A stretch of DNA of 64,000 nucleotides from NCBI RefSeq assembly GCF_009905375.1, contig NW_027417584.1, positions 55,022 through 119,021 of the forward strand, given 5' to 3'. Shown in pieces: positions 19,327 to 30,030 of this stretch (position 1 is its first letter; every line of letters begins with the position of its first letter). The notes below the pieces were generated by a model that saw nothing but the letters and a program-made list of their open reading frames with translations, did not search any database and had not been told where the DNA came from. This stretch comes from Apium graveolens (Eukaryota; Streptophyta; Magnoliopsida; Apiales; Apiaceae). The position numbers were made by a program, and so were the translations under genes.

Positions 19327-20453
19327 TTATTTTTCCTTGATTTTCTTCCCATAGAGTTGAAGTATGTTTTGAATGGTGGCTAGAATGATGGAGGTTTGGC
19401 TAGTTTCTTTACTAATGTTTGATTTTCTAGGATAAAATGTTTTGAGTAGAGAGTTGACTGTGAGTTTGTAGAAGTGTTTAGGCTTGGGGGTTGGAACAGT
19501 TGGAGTTTTTGATTGGCTAGGGATTTGGTTTAGGGTTTTATGAGTTTGAGATTTTTGTCTTATAGGTGTCTTCTTGGTGTTCTTCTCATCTCTGTCATGT
19601 TGTTTTTTCTTTCCTCCATCCTTATCACTCATTTTCTTATAATTCGTATGACTCCCACTGCTTTTGCTAGAGTGACTAGGATTTGAGCCAAAATATTTAT
19701 TTTCATCTTTCTTTTGTTCATCATCATCCTTGTCCTCATCTTGAGTATTGATAGCAGTTTTAGGAAGCATGCTCTCAACATTGCCAATATATCTTCTTAG
19801 AATCTTAATGACTCCAACATCATCCATGAATTTATTCCTTTTCAGCTTCATCTCTGACTCCAAAGTCAATAGCAACCTTTTATCTGTCATCACACAATAT
19901 TTAGGAATAAGGAAGTTTTTACATTTTCTGGTGGTTGGGCATATGCAAGCTACTCCTTTTCTAGGATTATGATAGGCTTCAAGAAATGCCCCTTCTTATC
20001 CTGATTTGAGTTTTTTAGAAATTAAGTATCTTCTGGAATCATCTCCTTGACTTTATTGATGAAGATGTCCAGTTCTGAGGCTCTCCTTGATCTTAGAAAT
20101 GATAAGGAGACTTGCATACACCTATCAACCCCAGAGTCTTTAATGTTGATCACTATCCTCTTTTCTCTCATCATTCCATTAGTGACTAGCATAAACTTTA
20201 GAAAGTTTACATTTCTGTCAAAATTTATTCTGTAGGTATGGTAGTTGTGATTCATTGAAACTCCAAGGCACTCTAGAAGATCACCAAATTCCTTGTCTAA
20301 GCAAGATCCTTCAACTGCCATCTTGAGTCTCTCTTCCATACCATCCTCTTCTAGATTTATCACTTTTAGCTTGGAATCTCTCTCCATCTCCCCCTTAGTC
20401 TTGTTAGCAGGTTGAATAGAGTGTGTAAAGATTTGAGCCCTGACATTGTGCAC
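19327..20453 (-). pseudogene. Element F third ORF, C-terminal part
   Basis: Two minus-strand frames: 20453 to 20022 (143 codons; DLLECLGVSMNHNYHTYRIN, FLKFMLVTNGMM, SELDIFINKVKEMIPED) and 19893 to 19327 (188 codons). The second includes a Lys/Asp/Ser-rich low-complexity stretch. They lie in different frames, so the gene is broken. The place directly upstream of the polypurine tract corresponds to the third ('env-like') ORF of Sireviruses. I see no clear sequence match to C's third ORF, no signal peptide and no membrane segment. The first exons of this ORF continue beyond element E at 34187-35440. Confidence 0.55.
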
Positions 20454-20541
20454 TATTTACTGAGGTTGAATCTTTAAAGCCCCCATGATAGCTCCGAGTG
20501 AGACATTAGTCTACATTTGAAAGTAATTATGGGAGTCTAAC

Positions 20542-23500
20542 TGTTACACCCGGCATTTCTGTGTAATATTAATTGTAAATTTGGTGCAATTATAAAGCTG
20601 AATGCCGATATATTCAACTATTGTATGCTTGTTTGAATGAGAATTTCCGCGTCTTAAATTTTCGTTATGTGGTATATGAATTTTCAAAGCAAAAATTTAT
20701 TTATTTCTTTCATTTTTGATTTATAAGGAATAATTTTAAACCTTGAATAAATATCTTTTTAAAAGTTATTTGTTAACAAAATTCAAAAGTAGTTTTATAA
20801 AATTTCTAAAAATCCAAGTTATTTTATAGTATAAATTTTATAATTTTTGAACTTGTGTTTTATTTTATAAAAATAAATCTTTATAAATGTTAATTGTTAT
20901 AATTAGCAAATTACATAGTTGTCCTTGCATGCAAATCCTTTCTATTCAATCCAAAAGGGCTAAAGAGACAATTACCACCCCACTAACTCTTATTTTCTAG
21001 CCAAATTCCTCCTTTACCCTTACATGCAAAATGATCCAAGTTTAAGTGGAAGGGTGGTCATGTCAATTCCTATTTCCACTCACATTTGTCAAAGCAAAAA
21101 CCATAAAACAAGTAAAGACATGATCATTTCACACATCACTCACCACCACACTCTTTCTTCCCTCCCTCATCTCTCTCACTCTCGGTTTTCTCCCCCCTCA
21201 CTCTTGGGTTTTGCCGAGATCAACCCCCTCCCCATTTTCTTTCTTTCTCAATCAAGTTCCACCTTCTACAAGGAGTAAATGTTACTTCCCATTCCATGAT
21301 CACTTATATTTCAAAGAGTTTTGAGTAGGAAGTTTAAGTTTTAAGGTTGCATGTTAAGGTTTTAGTTGAAACCCAAAGTACAACCTTGATTCTTGTGAGT
21401 TTAAGGTTATTTTTGAGAGGACTACAAGGAATTATGAAGTGCCAAGTCTTGAGAAGAAAACTCTTGATGTTAAATGGCCATTCCCTTCCATTTCATTCGG
21501 CCATGACCATAGGGGAGCCAAATGAATGGTTCTTGAGACCATTCTTGTTGCTTTGTTCAATTTTTGCATGTTTATGTGATAATGGCTTGAATTTTTTAGT
21601 AAAAATTTGATGAAACTCCTTGCATGCTAATTGATCATCTAGATATAGCTCATGCTAGGCTTGCATGTAAATTTCTTGGTAAAACATATTTAGAAAATAT
21701 GTTGTTTTGGTTTGCAAAACTCAAAGGCATGCATGCATATGGATTTCACTTAGAATGTTATAAGATTTTGATCATTTGGAAAGATTTTATTAGTAAGATT
21801 TAATTTCAGTAGGAATAATGTGTTAATATTGATTAATGCTTCTTGATGCATGGTAATAAGTCGTGATATCTTTTATAAAATGCATAACTTGTTGTTTCAA
21901 AAACTTGATGATTTGTGTGTTGTGAAATGTGGTTTCTTTTGTTTTACCATGATTGCACCTTAGGTAAGGATGATCTCCACCAAGACTATTTTGAGTTTAA
22001 GGGAGTTAGTTCAGTAGATCACCTTGTTTAAGTCTTGGTTTGGGTATTGGGTTGTTGGTGGTTGAGTTTGTCAAGTCAAAACCTTGGAGGAAGGAGAGTT
22101 ATAGTTTCTGCAGAAAATCAGTTTAGTACCCTGAGGTTTAGAGTGAGTTTTGACCATGTCATTGATGTGAACTTTGAGGCCCAAGCCACCAGAAGTTAGT
22201 ATTGGGAGTATATAAAAGGTTTTAGGTGTTGGTTGGAGGTTTGCATGTCATTTGGTAGGTGCACAAGTAGAATAACAAAATCTGTCCAGCAGGGGACAGT
22301 TTTGTTGCAACTTAGAAATAGGGAGATTTGACCATGTCATGGGTAGGCCCTCATTAGGCCCTGTTGGGCCTTAGTTAGAGGGAGTATCAGAGAAGTTTTT
22401 TCAACCATAGTTCATAGGATATGAGTTAGAACCATGTGTCACAAGTTAATTCAAGTTAGGGTGTTTTCTGCCCAGGAAAACAGGGGAACCATGGACTTTG
22501 AGCTTAGGCCCAAGAAGGCCCAAGCCAGACCCTTGAGCCACATCAAGTTTGGGAGATGCCCTTAGGTCAGGAGAGTCTTTTGTAAAAGTTTTGAAGGAAA
22601 ACTTGTAGTTTAAGAGTGTCTAATGCACTCAAGAAACCATAGTTGTCATTCTGAAATTTGCACCAGTGAGCACTTTCACTCATCACATAGTTTTAGAACA
22701 CTTAGGAGTGAGGTCTTGGTTAACCACCATAGTTGTAAGATAGTATAAGTTCAGTAGAATAAAAGGAACAAGTGAGGGTCAATAGGTCTTGGATAGTTTA
22801 ATAAAGGCACATCGAGTTAGGAAACCAAAATTAGAAGACTTTGTCTAGTTTAGCGACCAAGTGACTTAAGTTGTGAGTCGAGATCATCCAAGCCTAGTGT
22901 TGCATTATGGTGTATATGGTGTTATTTGGTATTAATATATGATATGTGATTATGTGGCTATGTGTGTGTAATTATAAATTAAAGGTGAATATAAATTAAG
23001 TGCATATAGGCCTAAGTGCCATCCGTGTTTAAATTCGGGTTGTAAATAGGTTAAGTTGGTGAGAATATATTATAATGAGGATTATTATTATTTATGTAGG
23101 ATCTTGAGACGAGGGAAAACTTTCCATAAAGGTCGAGTGAAGCTCCAGTTGCTCCTACTAGTCATACCAGACCAGCCTTTTTCAAGGCAAGTGATTCAAC
23201 TTTTCCTTCATATTTACTGCTAATAGTTAATGCATTGCTGCAACTATCCTGAGTCATTTTGATATATATATATATATATTTAAGTCAAGCGTACCTTATG
23301 TTTATCCTTGAAATGACATGAACCCTTGAGTACATATTACAAGTAGTTCAAAAGTCTTATCATGATAGTATATTAACGTAATTTGAGTGCCATAATAAAA
23401 GAAAGGGTAGTTACAACTCTTGGTTGATTCTCTTGATTAACATGCTGATGATTCCTAAGTATTGATATCTCATCCTGATACTTGAACCCCTATAGAACAT

Positions 23501-24575
23501 TACCTTGAACCCTAAAAGCCAGATACTTATCAAAGTGATTCCTCATTGATTGATACTCCTCTTTCTTATCCTGAAGCTTGACAATTCTGATATATCCTGA
23601 GTTAAAGATCATTTCTGCATACCTTAACACCCTTAGTATTCATGAAGCTTATCTTCTTGATGATCCAGCACTTGAACCTTGATGAGAAACCATTGCTTTA
23701 AGCCCAATTTGGCATTACCCTTTATAATATCCAATAGCCTCACTAAATCCCCTTGTCTAATCTTTGATATATGAAAATCATTCAGTTACTTTAATAGAGT
23801 ATAGTTTTGGGAATCATGGCCCTGAGATTTAGTACCATATTTCCCGTGTTTCGAGTTGATCTATAATCCCTTGATAAAAAAAAGTTTACTGTAAAAGAGA
23901 TTTTGTTATAAATCGGCATCAGTTTTTGAAATAAATAAAATGTGGGTTTTCAGTCCCAAAGGGGGATAAATGTTTTCTTTGAATAGTGGATCTGGACTGA
24001 GACACGAGTCCTTTCCACACTTATATTAGGCTTAAAAGTTGCCTAGGGATTCCCATTAATGTTTTAGAACCCAGCGAGGTTCGGGATTACTTCGCGGCTG
24101 ATCACCGGCTGTAATCCGTTGCGTCATAAAATGATTTTGATTAAGATATGATTTTGAAATTGTTTTGATACAAACAGAATGATGCCATCACCCAAAGTTT
24201 TATCTCTCGTTATCACTGGTTATGTCTTCCCATTGACATTCTTTAATATATATCTCGATTTATGATTTGTATCGTATTATTTAGCACTTGTTGAGCATTT
24301 GGCTCACTCCTTGCTTTATCCTGATATTACAGCTAGCAGCTATGGTTAGATTCAAGCAGACTGCCCGTAAGACCTGTGATGCTTATGCTTATGTTCGAGC
24401 TCAGGTAGAATAAGTGATAGTAGTTTGTGTGAGGACTCGGTATTTAAAATCAGTTGTAATAAATGGTAGTGTAGGGCTGTTCTAAACCCTAAACTGTAAT
24501 ATCTTGGATATGGGTATGTTTATTTATTTATTGTAATAGTTATATTTAATTTGCTGTTTAAGTTGGGGTGTGACA
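20542..24575 (+). repeat. Element E 5' LTR (4034 bp)
   Basis: Starts tgttacacccggc and ends ggggtgtgaca. It contains an (AT)n run near 23263-23280, a conserved TTGAGCATTTGGCTCACTCC box at 24291-24310, and a short ORF at 24342 in the presumed U5. Confidence 0.95.
24342..24413 (+). CDS. Short U5 ORF with histone H3-tail-like start
   Basis: A 23-codon ORF starts MVRFKQTARK, against MARTKQTARK for histone H3: residues K4 to K9 of H3 (KQTARK) are identical. It continues TCDAYAYVRAQ and, unspliced, stops three codons later at 24411. At 24405 the sequence CAG|GTAGAA looks like a 5' splice site. Splicing to the acceptor ending at 24714 (TTTGTCAG) would join it in frame to the leader ORF at 24715-25071 and give about 139 residues. 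The 3' LTR keeps the same ORF with one amino-acid change. Whether it is translated is unknown; the resemblance could be chance. Confidence 0.45.
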   Translation: MVRFKQTARKTCDAYAYVRAQVE

Positions 24576-24714
24576 GGTTTTGGTATCAGAGCTACGGTTT
24601 AGAGTCCCTGGACAGCCCAAATAGGTTAAAGAGTATATGTGTAGGTTATAGATAATATGCGAGAGAGTAGGTTAAGTAAGTTTATTATTAATACTCCTCT
24701 TATTGGTTTGTCAG
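24405..24714 (+). other. Putative intron spanning E's primer-binding site
   Basis: Begins GTAGAA and ends after a T-rich stretch with TTTGTCAG. It is 310 bp long, and both flanking coding phases agree. It contains the LTR end and the primer-binding site, so a spliced RNA could serve as mRNA but not as a template for reverse transcription. Predicted only from motifs. Confidence 0.35.
24581..24592 (+). promoter_or_regulatory. Element E primer-binding site (initiator tRNA-Met)
   Basis: TGGTATCAGAGC, five bases after the LTR end; exact match to the usual site. Confidence 0.93.
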
Positions 24715-25071
24715 CAAAGGGCGCATTCCTCATCATCCTCTGGTTCAGACGACACTATTGCTTTCACCGTGTATGCTGAGTTGAGGCGCGAGTTTGATAT
24801 GCTTCAGGGAAAGTACGACCGATTGATAGACCGACTGAAGAATGTGTACCCGGACAGCCGAAACTACGAAGGGAAGCCCAAGGAGCAGATGACTGCGAGA
24901 CTTGAGACCTTGGTTCAGTACGTCAACACTAAGCTTGAGGAGATGCCAGCGCACCGGGACCGTACCAGCCAGTATGTCATTCAGATGGTGGCAGATGAGC
25001 TCCAAAGCATTGTGAAGACGCTTCGAGAGGAAAAGACTACCAAGCCCCGTTCAGATGGAGTGGAGCCTTAG
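24715..25071 (+). CDS. Element E leader ORF upstream of gag
   Basis: An open frame of 118 codons lies between the primer site and gag. It opens with a Ser-rich stretch (HSSSSSGSDD). A charged, probably helical region follows (AELRREFDMLQGKYDRLIDRLKN; ARLETLVQYVNTKLEEM; MVADELQSIVKTLREEK). It has no ATG near its head; the first internal Met is at about 24799. Its start coincides with a splice-acceptor-like TTTGTCAG, which would place it as exon 2 behind the U5 ORF. It is not a recognised gag, protease or pol domain. It remained open although the downstream polyprotein has several stops. Confidence 0.5.
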   Translation, partial: QRAHSSSSSGSDDTIAFTVYAELRREFDMLQGKYDRLIDRLKNVYPDSRNYEGKPKEQMTARLETLVQYVNTKLEEMPAHRDRTSQYVIQMVADELQSIVKTLREEKTTKPRSDGVEP

Positions 25072-25388
25072 TTCTTTCCATTTACCTTTCATGTTGTTGT
25101 ACTATCAGATTCAGTAGAATTTCCCAGTTATTTCCGTTATTTCCTTTAAATAAGCCTGTTGATCCTAGAATCAGACTTTGTTCTAATCCCATGTATTGTG
25201 ACCTTTAAATTTCAATAATCATGCTCTATTGTTCCAATTGCTCTCAACTGTTATTATACGCTTTTATATGCATCATCATATCTGCTGAATTTGAAACCTG
25301 ACCTCACATGTAAATAAGAATGCCATGCGATACCCTCGAATTGTTTTATTATTCATATTTGTTTTGACATAACTCTTATTTCAGGATC
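25072..25388 (+). other. Spacer between leader ORF and gag in E
   Basis: AT-rich, no ORF. It ends in a pyrimidine-rich stretch and TTATTTCAG at 25376-25384, four bases before the gag ATG, which could be a second splice acceptor. Confidence 0.4.
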
Positions 25389-26602
25389 ATGCCTCACAAA
25401 AAGAAGAACCCAACAACCACATCCACCACAGACCCAAATATTCTTCGACTACTGGAAACTTTGCAACAGCAAACCAATGCTATAGGCCAACAACAACTAA
25501 CTCTTCAACACCGAATTGAAAACCAAGATAACCGTGAACCACACCAACCACCTGAACCACCAGTACCACCTAGACAAATTGTCACTTTCAAGGCTTTTCA
25601 GAATGTGAATCCACCTGCATTTCATAATAGCACTGATCCAGTAATAGCTAACACATGGATCAAGGAGATGGGAAGGGCTTTTGAGTTGGTACAGTTAAGA
25701 GACGATCAGAAGACGCCGTATGCTACTTACTTCTTGAAGGGCGAAGTCATCTATTGGTGGGAATCAGTAAAAGCTATGGAAGCAACTCAACAGGTTTCTT
25801 GGGAGAGATTTAAGAAGTTATTTCTGGACAAGTATTACCCTAAGTACATGTAGAATCAGATGGAGCTTAAATTTTTGGAGCTGAAGCAAGGGAACATGAC
25901 TGTACTGGAGTATGAGAAGAAGTTCACTGAGTTTTCAAGGTTTGTGACAAAGTATACCAGCACCGAGGAGGAAAAAGCGAAGAAATTTCAGCAAGGATTG
26001 GAACCTTGGATCAGAGATAGAGTGGCTATGTTTGAGCTTGAAACTTATGCGGAGTAGTACAGAAAGCTGCTCTAATTGAAAATAATGGGACACAGTCAAG
26101 GAAGGAAAGGGATAACAAGAAGAGGAAGGTTCCATTTTATGGAGAAAAGTCTGAAGCGGGAAGTTCACAAGATCGGAATGTAAAGAGGATCGGATTCCAT
26201 AAGGGCAGAAATTTTCAAAAGAAGGGAAATTTGGGAAAAAGGCAAGAATCAAAGGGGAACATCCAGGCAAGCCAAGGGCAAGTTAGAGAAAACAGGTTCC
26301 AGAGACCCGAATGCAAGCACTGTGGAAGAAGGCACCCCAAAGTGTGTAATAAGTTGAGCATGACATGCTATAGGTGCAATCAGAAGGGACATTTGGTGAA
26401 TGAGTGCAAGATGCCGAAGCCAGGAGTTACGTGCTATAAGTGTGGGAACACTGGACACATGGCTAGGGAGTGTAAGGCAATCAGACTAGTCAAAGCTCTA
26501 ATGAACGTGGCAAGTACCAGTGCGAGCGTGCCAGCTGAGGTATTGGCATTACCTCCACCACCTACACCAACCTGCAAGCCACAACAAGGACATTTGATCT
26601 GA
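25389..26602 (+). pseudogene. gag: Element E gag
   Basis: Starts at ATG 25389 (MPHKKKNPTT). The capsid region is recognisable (FKAFQNVNPPAFHNSTDP, ATYFLKGEVIYWW, WERFKKLFLDKYYP, LELKQGNMTVLEYEKKFTE). It is interrupted by a TAG at 25851-25853 and by a frameshift near 26050. Two CCHC knuckles follow in another frame: CYRCNQKGHLVNEC and CYKCGNTGHMAREC, preceded by an extra Cys/His stretch (CKHCGRRHPKVC). This is the Tekay arrangement. Further frame changes occur near 26585 and 26665, before protease. It cannot make full Gag as it stands. Confidence 0.92.
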
Positions 26603-26644
26603 AGATGAAGGATGCTGTTCAGAATTCTGAGGTGATAGCAGGTA

Positions 26645-28660
26645 CACTTTTACTCAATAATCAAAGCTAAAGTATTGATTGATTCGGGAGCAACAAGATC
26701 TTTCATATCAGAATCTTTTGTTGATAAGCTTCAATGTGATAAAATGATTATGAGTGAGGTAGTAAATGTGGTAATTCCGAACCAAGAGAAGATTCTTGTG
26801 AATCAATTCTGTCTGAAGTGTGAGATTGATATTTCGGGGTATAAGTTCTCAGCCGACTTGATACTCTTCAAGTTGGGAGAGTTTGATATAATTTTAGGCA
26901 TGGATTGGTTATGAGAAAATAACGCTCAGATTAATTGTAAGACCAAGAAAGTGTATTTAAAGGCGAAGAGTGGAGAGAAGGTAGTATTTAAGGGGCAGAG
27001 GAAAGAACAACTATTTCTCACAATCGTTCAGGCTAGGAAGCTACTTAGAAAAGGTTGTGAGTCATTCCTAGCGTATGTAGTGGATTCAGAAAAGGGCAAC
27101 CCCAACATAGAAGATATCCCTGTAGTTAACGAGTTCCCAGATGTGTTTTCTGATAAACTACCAGGCTTACCACCAGATCGACAAATCAAGTTCGAGATCA
27201 ACCTTGCTCTAGGCACGGAACCAGTTTCAAAGGCCCCATATAGAATGGCACTAGCAGAAATGAAAGAGTTGGCGAGCCAGCTTCAAGAGTTGTTGGATAA
27301 AGGAGTGATACGGCCAAGTACGTCGCCATGGGGAACACCTGTTCTGTTTGTAAAGAAGAAAGATGGGAGTATGCGACTATGTATAGATTATCGGGAGTTG
27401 AATAAGGTAATGATCAAGAACCGCTACCCGCTACCAAGAATAGATGACCTTTTTGATCAGCTGAAGGGAGCAAAGTACTTTTCAAAGATTGACTTGAGAT
27501 CGGGATACCATCAATTAAAGATCAAAGAAGAGGATATTCCCAAGACAGCATTTAGGACCAGATATGGGCATTATGAATTCCTAGTAATGCTGTTTGGATT
27601 GACCAACGCCCCGGCCACATTTATGGATTTGATGAATCGAGTATTTAAGAAGTTTTTGGACAAGTTTGTCGTGGTGTTTATTGATGACATCCTTATTTAT
27701 TCTAAGTCGAAAGAAGAACATAAACAGCACCTCTGGATAGCATTGGAGATACTCCGTCAAGAGAATTTGTACGCTAAGTTTACCAAATGTGAGTTTTGGT
27801 TAAAGGAAGTTCAATTTTTGGGGCATGTCATTGGAAATGAAGGAGTTAAAGTGGATCCGGGAAAGATTGAGGCAGTTATGAGCTGGGAGAGGCTAAAGAC
27901 TCCTACGGAAGTGTGAAGTTTTCTAGGGTTGGCAGGATACTATAGAAGGTTCGTCAAGGATTTTTCAAAAGTCGCCACGCCATTGACCAAGTTAACCAGA
28001 AAGAATCAAAAGTTTGAATGGAGTGCAGAATGTGAGGATAGCTTTCAAGAGTTGAAGCAGAGATTGGTAACAGCTCCGGTGTTAGTACTTCCAGATGACC
28101 AAGGAAACTTTATGATATTCAGCGACGCTTCACATAAGGGATTGGGTTGTGCGTTAATGCAACACAGTGAGATGATCGCGTATGCATCAAGACAGCTGAA
28201 ACCGCATGAGTTGAAGTACCCGACGCATGACTTGGAACTAGCCGCCATAGTGTTCGCACTAAAGATTTGGAGACATTACCTCTACGGAGAAAAGTGTGAA
28301 ATCTAGACGGATCACAAGAGTTTAAAGTACATTTTCACTCAGAAGGAGCTCAATATGAGGCAGAGGAGATTGCTGGAATTGATCAAGGACTATGACTGTT
28401 CGATAAATTACCATCCTGGAAAGGCGAATGTTGTGGCCGATGCTCTAAGTAGGAAGGAGAGACTGAATATGATGACAACATCAAAGGAATTATCTGAAGA
28501 AATCAAGAGATTTGAACTGGAACTTTATGATTGTGGAAAAGTTGAAGAAGTTTGTCATGCAATAACTTTTCAGCCAACACTAGTGGAAAAGATAAAGAAA
28601 TATCAAGAAGAAGTAATGGAGAAAGAGAAGAATCAGTTATCTGGAGAGGAGATTAATACT
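26645..28660 (+). pseudogene. pol: Element E protease, reverse transcriptase and RNase H
   Basis: In one frame: protease (VLIDSGATRSFIS ... FDIILGMDWL), then RT ([47 protein letters not shown], catalytic FIDD at 27677-27688). Then comes RNase H ([53 protein letters not shown]). In-frame stops break it at 26912-26914 (TGA), 27914-27916 (TGA) and 28304-28306 (TAG); the reading frame ends at 28661. All domains are in place and in the usual order. It is a recent pseudogene of an autonomous element. Confidence 0.93.
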
Positions 28661-28663
28661 TAA

Positions 28664-29990
28664 AGGGATGAGCAAGGGATACTAAGGTTTTCTTCCAGAA
28701 TATGGATTCCTCATGTACCTGAAATAAAGAATGAGATCCTACACGAAGCCCATAATTCGAAATTTTCAATCCACCGGGAAGTACCAAGATGTATCGGGAC
28801 TTAAATAAAAACTTTTAGTGGCCAAATATGAAGCGAGACGTAGCGGAATGGGTTGCGAAGTGTTATACTTGTCACAAAGTGAAGGCAGAACATCAACGAC
28901 CAAGCGGATTAATTCAGCCCCTAACGATTCCAGAATGGAAATGGGAAAATATCGCAATGGACTTTATAGTAGGACTACCGCGAACGAAATCCGGGCATGA
29001 CGCTATATGGGTTATAGTTGACCGTCTTACAAAGTCAGCGCATTTCCTTCCAATTAACGAGAAGTCGTCATTAGACAAATTGGTTCATCTGTATGTGCGC
29101 GAAATCGTACTAAGGCATGGAGTACCTGTATCAATAGTTTCAGACAGAGATCCCCGATTTAACTCGAGATTTTGGAAGCAATTTCAAGAATGTCTTGGCA
29201 CGAAATTGAATATCAGCACGGCGTACCACCCGCAGACTGATGGACAAAGCGAAAGGACAATTCAAACAATCGAAGACATGTTGCGCAGTTGTGCAATCGA
29301 TTTTGCAGGAAGTTGGGACGACCACTTGTCGTTGATTGAATTCTCTTACAACAATAGCTATCATTCCAGTATCGGCATGCCACCATACGAAGCTTTGTAC
29401 GGACGAAAATGTAGATCACCAATAAGTTGGGATGAAGTAGGAGAAGGAAGGATTCTCGGCTCAGAATTGGTACAACAATTGCATGACTCAGTCAAGTTAA
29501 TTCAGAAAAGGCTACTTGCTGCTCAAGATAGACAGAGGAAGTATGCGGATCCGGCACGTAAGGATGTTCAATTCCAAATTGGAGAAGCTGTTTTGTTGAA
29601 GGTGTCACCTAGAAAAGGGTTGCTAGATTCGGCAAGAAAGGGAAGTTATCACCTAGATACATAGGTCCTTTTGAAATTTTGAGTCAAGTAGGGAAGGTGG
29701 CCTACGAGTTGGCCTTACCACCTCAGTATCAGCACGTGCATAATGTGCTCCATGTGTCATTGCTTAAGAAGTACAATCCTGACGCTAGCCATATAATAAA
29801 ATATGAACTAGTAGAAATTCAGGCAGACCTGTCATTTATGGAGCAACCGGTCAAAATACTCGACTGGCAAGAGAAGAGTCTTAGAAATAAGTCAGTAAAG
29901 TTAGTAAAAATACTTTGGAGGAACCTTAAGGTCAAAGAATCGACTTGAGAGTTAGAGTCTGATATGCGTTCCCGGTATCCTCATCTGTTC
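28664..29990 (+). pseudogene. pol: Element E integrase and chromodomain
   Basis: The integrase zinc-binding part shows HEAHNS...CYTCHKVK, with an internal TAG just before WPNMKRD. The catalytic core has [17 protein letters not shown] and the SERTIQTIE glutamate, in the frame 28828-29664. A frameshift near 29650-29680 moves the C-terminal part ([23 protein letters not shown]) to another frame. It ends in a chromodomain ([25 protein letters not shown]). A TGA at 29946-29948 cuts the chromodomain tail (ELESDMRSRYPHLF). The chromodomain directs integration to heterochromatin in this clade by binding methylated histone H3. Defective here. Confidence 0.92.
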
Positions 29991-30017
29991 TCTTAGATTC
30001 TGGGGACAGAATCCCTT

Positions 30018-30030
30018 AAGGGGGAGAGGA
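30018..30030 (+). promoter_or_regulatory. Element E polypurine tract
   Basis: AAGGGGGAGAGGA directly before the 3' LTR. Confidence 0.9.

Noticed and set aside
21024..21278. Plus-strand ORFs in E's LTRs (also 30513-30767, 21347-21610, 30836-31099)
   Set aside because: Present in both LTRs simply because the LTRs are copies; compositionally biased and with no domain.
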